Origin: DASROJ01 sp035646975
Lineage (GTDB): Bacteria; Acidobacteriota; Polarisedimenticolia; JACPZX01; DASXTC01
Direction of reading: 5' to 3'
DNA: 17,255 bases
Assembly (NCBI GenBank): GCA_035646975.1
Contig: DASROJ010000157.1
Coordinates: forward strand, 1-17,255
Shown here in pieces: positions 1 to 7,918 of this stretch. A program made the translations under genes and the position numbers. Positions within the stretch are counted from its first letter, which is position 1. Every line of letters starts with the position of its first letter. Below the pieces are notes generated by a model. It saw only the letters and a program-made list of their open reading frames with translations. It ran no database searches and had not been told where the DNA came from.

Positions 1-50
1 CGGCAAGGCGTCAACTTGCGGGATTTTCGGTGCCGGGATACTTTGCCTGC
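1..50. other. Upstream edge, no gene
   Basis: No coding frame of support here. The only possible signals are TTGCGG (16-21) and GATACT (37-42), which could form a weak promoter for the lipase gene with a 15-base spacer. Confidence 0.3.
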
Positions 51-1493
51 ATGAAACGGCTCTTCCTCCCTGCGGGCGCTGCGGGTGCCGTGGGCGCCGC
101 GGTGATGATACTGGGGATCGCGGCCTGCTCCGAGATGCGTCCCAACCTGCTGGAGGTCTACCCCGGCGCAGCGCGGATCGATCATCGTCCGGTCATCATC
201 ATCCCGGGCGCTTTCGGCTCGCGGCTGAGAAACTCGATTACCGGGCAGGTCGTCTGGGGACGGATCGCCAACCTGCTCACGAGCCGCTTCAAGCTCGCCC
301 TGAATCCGGCGATGTCGCAGCATTCCGACCTGCTCGACCTGCCCATCGACTCCACCGACATCACGGCCAACAAGGACGACCTCGAGCCGTACGCCATTTT
401 CGATGCAGTGGCCGGCCGCGCCTTCTACAAGAGAATCGTCCTGACCCTGACCCAGGTGGCCGGGTATACGTTCGGCGACATCGCCAGGCCGCAGCCGGGT
501 GAGGACTGCTTCGCGTTCTATTACGACTGGCGGCGGGATGTCGCGGAGAACGCACAGCTTCTCGGCAAGGCGATCGAGCGGGTTCGCGCCGTGCATCAGC
601 AGTCCGGCGGCGAACGGCAGAAGGTCGATCTCATCACTCACAGCCTCGGCGGGCTGGTGGCCCGCTATTACGTGAAGTACGGGTCGAGCGATCTCCCGAA
701 GACCGGCGCACCGGAGCCGACCTACGCAGGGGCCAGTGATGTCGATACCCTGGTGCTGATCGGCGTGCCGAACGAAGGGTCGATGGACACGCTGGAATCG
801 ATCCACTACGGCGCGCACATCGTGCGTCCGTTGCCACCCGAGGCGATTTTCACGATGCCGGCGGCCTACCAGGGGCTGCCGCGTCCCAGGGTCGGACCGT
901 TCATCGATCCGAACGGGCAGCCGCTCGCGATCGACCTGTACGATCCGGCCAACTGGGAGAAGTACGGGTGGTCGGCATTCGGCCCCGCCCGGCTCAAGAA
1001 GCTGCGCGAGGAGATCGTCGGTGAATTCGGCGAGGCCCAGGCCGAGGAGCGCTACCAGGCGAGAATCGCGAAGATGCGTGTTTACCTGAAGGCGGCGCTC
1101 GAACGGGCGAGCGGGATAGGCGCCGCGCTCGAACGGCCGGGGGGCAGGCCCGACGCGGTGCGCTACTTCGCCTTCGGCGGGGACTGCATGCCCACCCCCG
1201 CGCGGGCGATGATCATCCCCCGGGAGGATGGCGGCTATGACACCATCACCCGGTTGAAGAACCTGCCGCGCAAGCTCGACACCCCGGAGATCGAGCGCCT
1301 GATGTCCGAGCCGGGAGATGGCTCCGTGACCCGGGCCAGCCTTCTGGCGGCCAACAGCGGCGGCGCGGCCACCGGTTCCGACAGCGGGATACGCCTCGAC
1401 TACTCGCTGTTCCTGTGCAACAAGCATCGAGACTTGACGGAGAACATCACCTTCCAGGACAATCTGCTTCAGTTCCTTCTCTACCGGCACTGA
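51..1493 (+). CDS. LCAT-like lipoprotein lipase/acyltransferase
   Basis: Predicted exported alpha/beta-hydrolase of the lecithin:cholesterol acyltransferase-like group, which cleaves or transfers acyl chains of lipids. From the ATG at 51 the protein has 480 residues. Residues 1-26 form a lipoprotein signal: basic start, hydrophobic stretch, and lipobox IAAC with Cys26. The oxyanion-region motif VIIIPGAFGS lies near residues 48-57 and FYYDWRRD near 156-163, the latter characteristic of LCAT/PDAT-type enzymes. The nucleophile elbow THSLGG places Ser198, and Asp423 (PGDGSV) and His459 (KHRDLTE) complete a plausible triad. An in-frame ATG at 30 would put seven residues before the signal sequence, so 51 is preferred. 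There is no clear Shine-Dalgarno; GATACT at 37-42 could be a -10 box. The hydrolase gene 44 bases downstream is probably co-transcribed. Family is fairly sure, substrate unknown. Phospholipase, acyltransferase and polyester hydrolase are all possible. Confidence 0.85.
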   Translation: MKRLFLPAGAAGAVGAAVMILGIAACSEMRPNLLEVYPGAARIDHRPVIIIPGAFGSRLRNSITGQVVWGRIANLLTSRFKLALNPAMSQHSDLLDLPIDSTDITANKDDLEPYAIFDAVAGRAFYKRIVLTLTQVAGYTFGDIARPQPGEDCFAFYYDWRRDVAENAQLLGKAIERVRAVHQQSGGERQKVDLITHSLGGLVARYYVKYGSSDLPKTGAPEPTYAGASDVDTLVLIGVPNEGSMDTLESIHYGAHIVRPLPPEAIFTMPAAYQGLPRPRVGPFIDPNGQPLAIDLYDPANWEKYGWSAFGPARLKKLREEIVGEFGEAQAEERYQARIAKMRVYLKAALERASGIGAALERPGGRPDAVRYFAFGGDCMPTPARAMIIPREDGGYDTITRLKNLPRKLDTPEIERLMSEPGDGSVTRASLLAANSGGAATGSDSGIRLDYSLFLCNKHRDLTENITFQDNLLQFLLYRH

Positions 1494-1537
1494 CTCGCCC
1501 GGCACCAGGACCTCCCCGGCACGGAAAGGACAGAGCC

Positions 1538-2947
1538 TTGCTTCCCGCGATCTCCGCGATTCCGCTGGCAGCCGCCCTCGCGCTTCTGGCGGCGCCTGCC
1601 ACCGAGCAACAGCCCGCACGAGGCGGGACGACCGAGCATATCGCCTGCAGGATCGATCCGACGCAGACCTACGCGCTCTACCTGCCGCCCGCGTATTCCA
1701 CCGACAGGACCTGGCCCGTGGTCATCCTGATGGATCCTCGAGGACACGCCATGGTCCCGATCGGGCTGTTCCAGCAGGCCGCCGCCAGACGTGGCTACAT
1801 CCTGATGAGCTCCTACGACACGGCGAGCGATGGCCCCTGGGAACCGAATGAGAAAGCGATCAAGGCGATGCTGCCCGAAGCGCAGCAGCGCTACGCCATC
1901 GACACTCACCGGATCTACCTGGCCGGCTTTTCAGGCACCGCGCGGGTGGGATGGGATTTCGGCCTGCGGCTCAAGGAGCGCGTGGCCGGCCTGATCGGTT
2001 TCGGCGGTGGGCTGCCTTTCGAGTCCTCCAGGCTGCAGAGCGTCCCGTTCGTGTTTTTCGGCGGGGCGGGACGTCTCGATTTCAACTTCGAAGAGATGCG
2101 CGCGCTGGACGCCCGGCTCGAATCGATGCACGTGCCTCACCGGTTCGAGTCGTACGATGGCCCGCATTCCTGGGGGCCCGAGCCGATCTGCGCCGAGGCG
2201 ATCGACTGGATGGAGATCCAGGCCATGAAGAAGGGGCTCAGACCAAAGGACGACACGATGCTGAACGAGACCTATTCGAAACGGCGCGACCTCGCCCTGT
2301 CGCTGGAGGCGGCCGGGGATCCCTACAGCGCCTGGCTTGCGTACAGGTCCCTCGAGCGCGATTTTGCCGGGTTGCACGACGTGACCGGCGCCGCGGCGAA
2401 GGTGGCTGAGCTGGAGAAATCCAGGACGGTCCGGGCGGCCATCGGTCGCGCCCAGAGCGCGGCAACCCGGCAGACCGCCTACGAGTCGCGGCTGAGCACT
2501 TTTCTGAGGAACTTCCACGCCGCCGAGGAGCCGCCACCCCTGGCCACCTCGTTGACCTACCTGCAGATCGCGGCGCTCAAGCGACGCGCCGCCGACCAGA
2601 GCGATCCGCTCGAGTCAGAGGCGGCGAAACGGCTGATCGAGATGGTGTTCGTCCAGGTTGCGTTCTACGAGCCGCGTCAATTCATGGAGCAGAGCGACCC
2701 CTGGCGGGCGCTGGCGATGCTGGAGGTGGCCCTGGAGATCAAGCCGGAGGACCCACGCGTCCTGCTAGGCCAGGCGCGGGCTTACGCGCGCATGGGAAGA
2801 AAGGACAAAGGGATCGACGCGCTGCGGCGTGCGGTCGACGCCGGGGTGAGCGACCCGGCCCTCATCGAAGGAGACGCGGCGCTCGAACCGCTGAAAGGGG
2901 AGGCAGGATACCGCGATATCCTGCAACGCCTGCGCCCTCCAGCTTGA
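1538..2947 (+). CDS. Exported alpha/beta-hydrolase with C-terminal TPR
   Basis: Predicted esterase- or dienelactone-hydrolase-like protein, 469 residues from a TTG start. That start is chosen because GGAAAGGA lies 7 bases upstream and the product then opens with a hydrophobic, signal-like segment (residues 1-21). The open frame runs upstream to 1415, but only through the end of the previous gene. The fold is suggested by WPVVILMDPRG (59-69), LAGFSGTAR (128-136) with candidate nucleophile Ser132, a candidate acid in GRLDFNF (Asp181), and His210 in DGPHSWGPE. The elbow reads G-F-S-G-T, so the usual final Gly of GxSxG is Thr. Residues about 230-370 are helical and charged, and about 383-440 resemble one or two TPR units (ALEIKPEDPRVLLGQARAYA). 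The start lies 44 bases after the LCAT-like lipase, suggesting a two-gene envelope hydrolase operon. Substrate unknown. Confidence 0.8.
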   Translation: MLPAISAIPLAAALALLAAPATEQQPARGGTTEHIACRIDPTQTYALYLPPAYSTDRTWPVVILMDPRGHAMVPIGLFQQAAARRGYILMSSYDTASDGPWEPNEKAIKAMLPEAQQRYAIDTHRIYLAGFSGTARVGWDFGLRLKERVAGLIGFGGGLPFESSRLQSVPFVFFGGAGRLDFNFEEMRALDARLESMHVPHRFESYDGPHSWGPEPICAEAIDWMEIQAMKKGLRPKDDTMLNETYSKRRDLALSLEAAGDPYSAWLAYRSLERDFAGLHDVTGAAAKVAELEKSRTVRAAIGRAQSAATRQTAYESRLSTFLRNFHAAEEPPPLATSLTYLQIAALKRRAADQSDPLESEAAKRLIEMVFVQVAFYEPRQFMEQSDPWRALAMLEVALEIKPEDPRVLLGQARAYARMGRKDKGIDALRRAVDAGVSDPALIEGDAALEPLKGEAGYRDILQRLRPPA

Positions 2948-2971
2948 CCGCGGCCGGCCCCAGCATAGATT
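2944..2971 (+). promoter_or_regulatory. Candidate sigma70-type promoter for SPFH gene
   Basis: TTGACC (2944-2949) and TAGATT (2966-2971) are separated by 16 bases, about 75 bases upstream of the SPFH start. The -35 overlaps the stop codon of the preceding gene. The same GCATAGATTCC core recurs in front of the barrel gene near 5734, which supports it as a real -10 region. Inferred by eye only. Confidence 0.35.
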
Positions 2972-3045
2972 CCCCTGCGACCATCCGCGCGCCCCCAGGA
3001 CCGACCCGGGGACCAATCCGCGCGATGAGGTGACGGGAGGAAGCG

Positions 3046-4125
3046 ATGGGATTGTTCGACCAGATCGGAAACCTCGGCAAAAAAGCGGGCAGCCAGTTCA
3101 TCGAGATCATCGACTGGCTCGATGAAAGCCAGGATTCACTCGTCCATCGGTTTCCCGTCTACAACCAGGAGATCAAGATGGGGGCCCGGCTCACCGTGCG
3201 GGAGAACCAGCTGGCCCTGTTCGTCAACGAAGGAAAGGCCGCCGACCTGTTCACCCCGGGGCTCCACACGCTTTCGACCCGCAACATTCCCATCCTGACG
3301 ACGCTGAAGGGATGGAAGTATGGATTCAACTCACCGTTCAAGGCCGAGATCTACTTCTTCAGCACACGCATGTTCACCGATCTGAAATGGGGCACTTCAC
3401 AGCCCGTGCTGATGCGTGACAAGGAATTCGGGATGATCCGGCTGCGGGCGTTCGGCACCTGGGCGATGCGGGTTTCGGATGCGACGACGCTGTTCGGGAC
3501 GCTGGTCGGCACCCGGGGACTGACCACGACGGAGGAGATCGCAGGCCAGCTGCGCTCGACCATCCTGACCCGGTTTTCGGACGCGGTGGCCGAATCCGGC
3601 ATCCCGGCGCTGGACCTCGCGTCGAACTGCGATGAGCTTTCCATGCATGTCAGGTCGCTCGTGGCGCCCGACTTCACGGCCTTCGGGCTCGAGCTGTCAC
3701 GCTTCTTCGTGGAGAGCCTGTCGCTTCCCGAGGAGGTCCAGGCGGCGATCGATCAACGAACCAAGCTCGGCGTCATCGGCGGCATGATGCCGCAGTACAC
3801 GCAGCTGCAGGCAGCCGAGGCGATGAAGCTCGCCGCGGGAACGCCAGGTGGCGCGGCGGGAGCCGGCGTGGGTCTGGGTGCGGGCATGGCGATGGGCCAG
3901 CAGCTCGCTCAGGCGATGACACCGCCGCCGGTGGCCGTCGTGGCGCCGCGCTGGTCCATCAGCATGGCCGGAAGGAATTTCGGGCCCTACACCGAGCAGG
4001 CGGTCCGCGAAATGATCGGCACCGGGCAGGTCGAGGGGAGCGCGCTGGCCTGGAAGCCGGGCGCGACGGGATGGGCGGCCATCAGCGGCTATCCCGAGTT
4101 CGCCGACCTCTTCCGGACCAGGTAG
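3046..4125 (+). CDS. SPFH-domain protein with C-terminal GYF_2 domain
   Basis: A 359-residue protein of the YdjI/'virion core protein' SPFH group. SPFH (stomatin/prohibitin/flotillin) proteins form membrane-associated scaffolds. YdjI of B. subtilis acts with a zinc-ribbon partner and PspA in envelope stress. The N-terminus (GLFDQIGNLGKKAGSQFIEI) lacks a signal peptide. The SPFH region covers about residues 25-245, including RLTVRENQLALFVNEGK and ELSRFFVESLSLPEEVQAAI. A flexible Gly/Ala/Met-rich linker (about 255-295) leads to a GYF_2/DUF4339 domain at about 303-356, with WSISMAGRNFGPYT and the WKPGATGW core. Strong GGGAGGA just before the ATG fixes the start. The 3' end overlaps the convergent zinc-ribbon gene by 37 bp, so the two may be functionally linked although not in one operon. 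No pspA is visible. Confidence 0.85.
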   Translation: MGLFDQIGNLGKKAGSQFIEIIDWLDESQDSLVHRFPVYNQEIKMGARLTVRENQLALFVNEGKAADLFTPGLHTLSTRNIPILTTLKGWKYGFNSPFKAEIYFFSTRMFTDLKWGTSQPVLMRDKEFGMIRLRAFGTWAMRVSDATTLFGTLVGTRGLTTTEEIAGQLRSTILTRFSDAVAESGIPALDLASNCDELSMHVRSLVAPDFTAFGLELSRFFVESLSLPEEVQAAIDQRTKLGVIGGMMPQYTQLQAAEAMKLAAGTPGGAAGAGVGLGAGMAMGQQLAQAMTPPPVAVVAPRWSISMAGRNFGPYTEQAVREMIGTGQVEGSALAWKPGATGWAAISGYPEFADLFRTR

Positions 4126-4838
4126 TCGGCCAGCCAGCGAACCAGATCGAGCGCCCCGAACCGGCTCGAGAAGTCCACCGGCGATTCCATCGAGAGGTCG
4201 GAGCCTTCGCGGGCGCTGATCGCCTGGCGACGCGCTTCCCGGATCTCCTGCTTGAGCGATTCGGATTCCCGCCGGCGCGCCTTTTCCAGTCCGCCGCTCT
4301 CGATGAACGTGAAGATGCGGGTCAGCTCGCCCCGGTCGTAATAGGTCCCATGATCCCGGCAGAGATCCACGACCACACCGGAGCCATGGGCGTACTGGGA
4401 CCGGTTCATCATCTTGAGGCAGACAGGGCAGGGGCGGTACTCGATGGTCGACGCTGCCAAGGCGGCCTCACGCGGCGCCAGGGGCAGATCGAAGGCCCTG
4501 AGCTGCGCGCGTGTCTCGGCCTCGGTGGCGACCCCGGTTGCCGTGCCCACGGACAACCAGAGTCCGCCGCAGGCATCGCACTCATCGAACGCCGAATTGG
4601 CCAGTCGACGCGGGGTCATCGAGGAGCCGCATCCGGGACAGGCGAGTCGGTCGGGCCGCGCCGCCGGATTCTCCTCCGGGAGACGGGCGCCGCACCGGCG
4701 GCAGTTTTTGTCGTCGATCAGATTGAGATCGAAACAGACGGCGCACCGCCGTGTCGCCACGGTGGCGCGGCAGTGGGGACAGGCGCGCGAGTCCGGGTCG
4801 AGGCCCGCGCCGCACGAGGGACACAGGAAGGCCGTCAT
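4089..4838 (-). CDS. Multi-zinc-ribbon protein (zf-TFIIB type)
   Basis: A 249-residue cytoplasmic protein made of successive treble-clef/zinc-ribbon modules. Cysteine pairs are visible at 6/9 with 20/23, 32/35 with 46/49, and 67/70 with 87/90 (CPGC...CDACGGLWL, the typical zf-TFIIB signature), then 137/140 with Cys160 and His163 (CPVC...CRDHGTYYDRGEL). The C-terminal part (about 180-212) is highly charged and helical, possibly coiled coil. No transmembrane segment or signal is seen. Similar zinc-ribbon proteins (for example YdjG) neighbour SPFH proteins of the kind encoded convergently here. The start has no obvious Shine-Dalgarno and lies 23 bases after the stop of the barrel gene, so translational coupling is likely. 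Function is inferred from context: an adaptor for the SPFH scaffold. Confidence 0.8.
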   Translation of the reverse strand: MTAFLCPSCGAGLDPDSRACPHCRATVATRRCAVCFDLNLIDDKNCRRCGARLPEENPAARPDRLACPGCGSSMTPRRLANSAFDECDACGGLWLSVGTATGVATEAETRAQLRAFDLPLAPREAALAASTIEYRPCPVCLKMMNRSQYAHGSGVVVDLCRDHGTYYDRGELTRIFTFIESGGLEKARRRESESLKQEIREARRQAISAREGSDLSMESPVDFSSRFGALDLVRWLADYLVRKRSANSG

Positions 4839-4861
4839 CGCATCAACCGGGATTCGTTGAT

Positions 4862-5641
4862 CTACAGGTGAAGCGCGATGCCGGCGTATGGACCTCTCTG
4901 CGTGATGTTGACCTTGTCCTGCTCGTCCTTGTCCTCCGCATCGAGCACGAAGTAGCGGTATCCCGCCACCACGCCGAGCTTTGGAATCGGCAGGTAATTC
5001 ACGCCGGCAAACCCGTCGATCAGCTTCGCCTTGACGCTGGAGATGGTCACCGACATCCCGGACACCTGGGCATGAATGGCCAGCTTCGAGATGGGATGCA
5101 CGCCCAACGTCACTCCGACGGCGGGCACCGGGGCGCGAAGCGTGTCGTGCTCGCTGCCCGACGACGTCGATTTCACGCGGGCCTCGGCGTCGACGAGGTG
5201 ACCTCCGATGAGGAACCCGACGTTGACCACCTTCAAGCCGAAGTCGAACCCGTACATGAGACGATAATGGGTGAAGTCGATCTTGCTTCGCACACGCTCA
5301 CCCGAGCCATACGTCACATCGTTGAACACCAGGGGGTCGCTGAGCTTCTCGGATCCCTCGTAGCTCCCCTTGCTGTATCCGAAATCGATGCGCGAGCCGA
5401 GGAGCTTGACGAATCCATCCACACCTGCCGCGGTGTCCTTCGGATCGATTCCCAGCGTGTCCTCGAGATCGAACCTGGTGCCCGATGAGTTCCCGGAGAC
5501 CTGGCCGTCTCCCGTGAATCGGGAGGCGAATCCGTAGGGCGCGAGGTAAAGGTGCGCTTCACCCGCCGCGGCGGCGGTGGCGCCGACGATGAAGAACAGG
5601 ATCAGTACCGCGACGAGGCGTGCAGCCGTGTGGGTGGTCAT
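4862..5641 (-). CDS. Predicted outer-membrane beta-barrel protein
   Basis: A 259-residue protein with a signal peptide (about 1-26, VAVLILFFIVGATAAAAG) followed by alternating hydrophobic/polar strands rich in Gly, Tyr and Phe (AHLYLAPYGFASRF, RIDFGYSKGSYEG, HYRLMYGFDFGLKVVNVGF, LGVVAGYRYFVLDAE). It ends in a strand, GPYAGIALHL, which is the usual architecture of a small 8- to 10-strand barrel. The start at 5641 is preferred to the in-frame ATG at 5656 because GGAGG lies 8 bases upstream of it and signal-peptide geometry is better. I do not recognise the family, and whether it is a channel, an adhesin or structural cannot be told. It is the first gene of a likely two-gene transcript with the zinc-ribbon gene, an unusual pairing of envelope and cytoplasmic proteins. 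Confidence 0.75.
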   Translation of the reverse strand: MTTHTAARLVAVLILFFIVGATAAAAGEAHLYLAPYGFASRFTGDGQVSGNSSGTRFDLEDTLGIDPKDTAAGVDGFVKLLGSRIDFGYSKGSYEGSEKLSDPLVFNDVTYGSGERVRSKIDFTHYRLMYGFDFGLKVVNVGFLIGGHLVDAEARVKSTSSGSEHDTLRAPVPAVGVTLGVHPISKLAIHAQVSGMSVTISSVKAKLIDGFAGVNYLPIPKLGVVAGYRYFVLDAEDKDEQDKVNITQRGPYAGIALHL

Positions 5642-5728
5642 GAAGTCGACCTCCATGGTTTTCGCATGGTTTTCGAATCGGGCGAAGATGCCGGACGCGG
5701 GCAGGGCGCGCGTCGCACGTTCGGGCGG

Positions 5729-5757
5729 AATCTATGCAGCGCGCCGTGGGAAATCAA
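5729..5757 (-). promoter_or_regulatory. Candidate sigma70-type promoter for barrel gene
   Basis: On the minus strand TTGATT (5757-5752) and TAGATT (5734-5729) are spaced 17 bases apart. This predicts a start near 5722 and a leader of about 80 nt before the ATG at 5641. The -35 overlaps the stop codon of the upstream propeller gene, so the barrel and zinc-ribbon genes can be expressed independently of it. The -10 context GCATAGATTCC is identical to that upstream of the SPFH gene. Confidence 0.45.
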
Positions 5758-7883
5758 GGTGAGATGGGAGCCGGCCGGGGAAGCTGCAGGACGCCGAAAG
5801 CTCCCGAAAGCGCGTCGTACAGCCCGACCTGCTGGCGCGCCTGGTCCAGCCAGAGCAGCGACCCCCTGCAGTCAGCCACGGGCTCGGTGGTCTTGTCGGG
5901 TGGACACCGTTTCATGACTTGCCGGGTATCGTCGAAAAACGCGCAGCGGCCATCGTCCCGGAACAGTGTGCGGCTGACGGCGCGCACCGCATACCTGTTG
6001 TCGTCCAGGTCGATCGAGCCCGTGATCTTCCAGGCGTCGGGATCGACGATCCTGCCGGCAGCCGTGATCAGCCTGCCGCCAGCGGTCCATGAGATGTCGC
6101 CGCCGAAAAGGAGCGCTTCCTTCGGATCGAACGGCTTGCCACCGGCCCCCACCAGGCTGCCCGACACGAGCGGCAGCGCGCGCGGGGCGGCGCCCTCCGG
6201 ATCGGTGACATGCAGCATGAGCATCCCCGAATCCGGTTCGGCCGTTCTCCAGGAAAGAAACGCGATGCGACGTCCATCAGGGGACGGCTCGATGGTGGTG
6301 ATGATGCGGTCGGTCAGCGTGAGCAGAGGCCGTGTGCTGCCCGTGGAGTCGTCGTAGCGGAAGAGGATGGAACTGGTCTGCTGAGCGCCTCCTGTTTGCG
6401 GCGAGGCGAACGTGTTGGCGCCATACACCAGCTCGGCTCGCCGCGGCAGCCAGACGGGCGAGACATAGGCGCCGCTCGCCGCCGTGATCTTCCGGTGGGA
6501 CTTGCCGTCGGCCTCGGACAGGTAGACATCGTCGTACTCGAACGGGCTGCCGAGAGGCGCGCTGGTCCCGAGAAACGCGAGACGCCGCCCGTCGGTGGAC
6601 CAGGCCGGCGCGAACTGGTGGGCAAGCGGAGCGATCTTGACGACGTCGGTGCCATCGACTTTCGAGGTGACCAGGCGATAGAGCCCCAATTCCACCGTCG
6701 CGTAGGCCACGCGCGTTCCATCGAAGCTGCGCTGAAACCATCGAGGCGAGAGAGTCTCCGCTCCCGACTCGATGCGGGCCAGCAGCGTGAACGGCGCGTC
6801 GCCGAAGCAGGCGGACCCGGCCGGACGGGCCGGTGAGGAGGGCGGCTTCGCGGGGCTCTTCGGAGCCGCGGGCATCGTTCTCATCGCCGCGGTCAGCTCC
6901 CTGGTGTAGCTCGACAGGGGCCCCGCCGGAAGCTCCGCCGAAAGCCTCTCCATCGCGGGCAGGGCGGGAGGCCCCAGTCCGAAAAGCGCGTTGACCGAGC
7001 CCATGCGCAACGCATCGCGGGCAGCGGGGTCGCGCGCGAGGCTCGCGTACTCGGCGATGGCGCCCTCACCCTTGCGCGCGAGCAGGAGCAGCCTGGCGTC
7101 ATCCGCCGCCGGGTCGGCCACCGCGTGCAGCTCGGGTGTGAGCGGCTTGCCGGCAAGTCGCAGCAGCGCCTGCGCCGCCTCGTCCGCGCCCGACATGATC
7201 GCCGCCAGCCCCCGGATCGCCTCTTCCGCGACCGGCGGCGGCGACGCCGGATCGGCGGCCATCGTCTCGAGGTCCCGCCAGGCCACGCGACCCTTTCTTA
7301 TCAAGGAGGCCACCGGAGCCTTGAGCAGGGCGAGGTCGATTCGCTCTCCGAGCCGTTCCGCAAGGCTGCTCTGATCCGCTGTGAGCAGGTTTCGCAGTCC
7401 CTTGAGCGCCGGAACCGCCGGCTGACCGACGCGACCCAGCGCGTCGATGATCTTTTCCTGCTGGCTCGTGGTTGCCGAGGAATAGTAGCCGGCCAGCGGC
7501 GAGACGCAGGCATCACCGAACACGGCCCAGGTGTCTATCAGGGCATCGCGCGACTCTTCGTGCGCCCACTCGCCCCAGAGCGCCCGGGTGGCTTCCGGGT
7601 CCCGCACACGGGCGATGACACGCAGCACCGCGATGACCGCGCGCTGGTCGCGCTGGGGCCCCATGAGCCACGCGGAGAGGCTCGGCGTGGCGCGGGTCCC
7701 CATGCCCACGAGCGCGGATTCCGCGCGAGCCGCGTCGGCGCGATCGGCCGAAGCGAGCCGGGTGATGAGAAGAGCCGTCTCAGGGTCGACCTTGAGCTGC
7801 GCCGGGACCGATTGAGCCTGCGGCATGGCGTCGGCCGGGCTCATCAGGAGGATGACCAGGATCGCCGGAGATACATGTCTCAT
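5754..7883 (-). CDS. Exported HEAT-repeat plus PD40 beta-propeller protein
   Basis: A 709-residue protein in two halves. Residues 1-19 are a signal peptide (LVILLMSPADA). Residues about 30-335 are Ala/Leu-rich helical repeats of HEAT type (for example EKIIDALGRVGQPAVPALKG). A Pro/Ala/Ser linker (about 337-356) follows, then about 365-705 form a TolB-like PD40/WD40-type propeller with repeated blades such as FAPAWSTDGRRLAFLGT (424-440) and IEPSPDGRRIAFLSW (531-545). Four cysteines (359, 660, 672, and 125 in the first half) could form periplasmic disulfides. No catalytic motif is visible, so a binding or scaffolding role in the periplasm or at the surface is inferred. There is no Shine-Dalgarno before the ATG, and a -10-like AAGAAT lies only 7 bases upstream, suggesting a leaderless mRNA. 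A TolB-like role cannot be claimed because the rest of the Tol system is not here. Confidence 0.8.
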   Translation of the reverse strand: MRHVSPAILVILLMSPADAMPQAQSVPAQLKVDPETALLITRLASADRADAARAESALVGMGTRATPSLSAWLMGPQRDQRAVIAVLRVIARVRDPEATRALWGEWAHEESRDALIDTWAVFGDACVSPLAGYYSSATTSQQEKIIDALGRVGQPAVPALKGLRNLLTADQSSLAERLGERIDLALLKAPVASLIRKGRVAWRDLETMAADPASPPPVAEEAIRGLAAIMSGADEAAQALLRLAGKPLTPELHAVADPAADDARLLLLARKGEGAIAEYASLARDPAARDALRMGSVNALFGLGPPALPAMERLSAELPAGPLSSYTRELTAAMRTMPAAPKSPAKPPSSPARPAGSACFGDAPFTLLARIESGAETLSPRWFQRSFDGTRVAYATVELGLYRLVTSKVDGTDVVKIAPLAHQFAPAWSTDGRRLAFLGTSAPLGSPFEYDDVYLSEADGKSHRKITAASGAYVSPVWLPRRAELVYGANTFASPQTGGAQQTSSILFRYDDSTGSTRPLLTLTDRIITTIEPSPDGRRIAFLSWRTAEPDSGMLMLHVTDPEGAAPRALPLVSGSLVGAGGKPFDPKEALLFGGDISWTAGGRLITAAGRIVDPDAWKITGSIDLDDNRYAVRAVSRTLFRDDGRCAFFDDTRQVMKRCPPDKTTEPVADCRGSLLWLDQARQQVGLYDALSGAFGVLQLPRPAPISP

Positions 7884-7889
7884 GCTGGA

Positions 7890-7918
7890 CGATTCTTGCC
7901 CCGGCCGGACGCGCCGTC
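7890..7918 (-). promoter_or_regulatory. Candidate leaderless promoter of the HEAT/PD40 gene
   Basis: On the minus strand TTGACG (7918-7913) and AAGAAT (7895-7890) are separated by 17 bases, and only 6 bases lie between the -10 and the ATG at 7883. Transcription would start at or next to the start codon. TTGACG overlaps the loop and one arm of the inverted repeat at 7905-7934. Confidence 0.4.

Noticed and set aside
4071..5488. Plus-strand frames of 266 and 245 codons
   Set aside because: Antisense to the zinc-ribbon and barrel genes; no motif and no start signal.
5734..6357. 207-codon plus-strand frame
   Set aside because: Antisense to the propeller blades, Ser/Arg-rich, no ribosome site.
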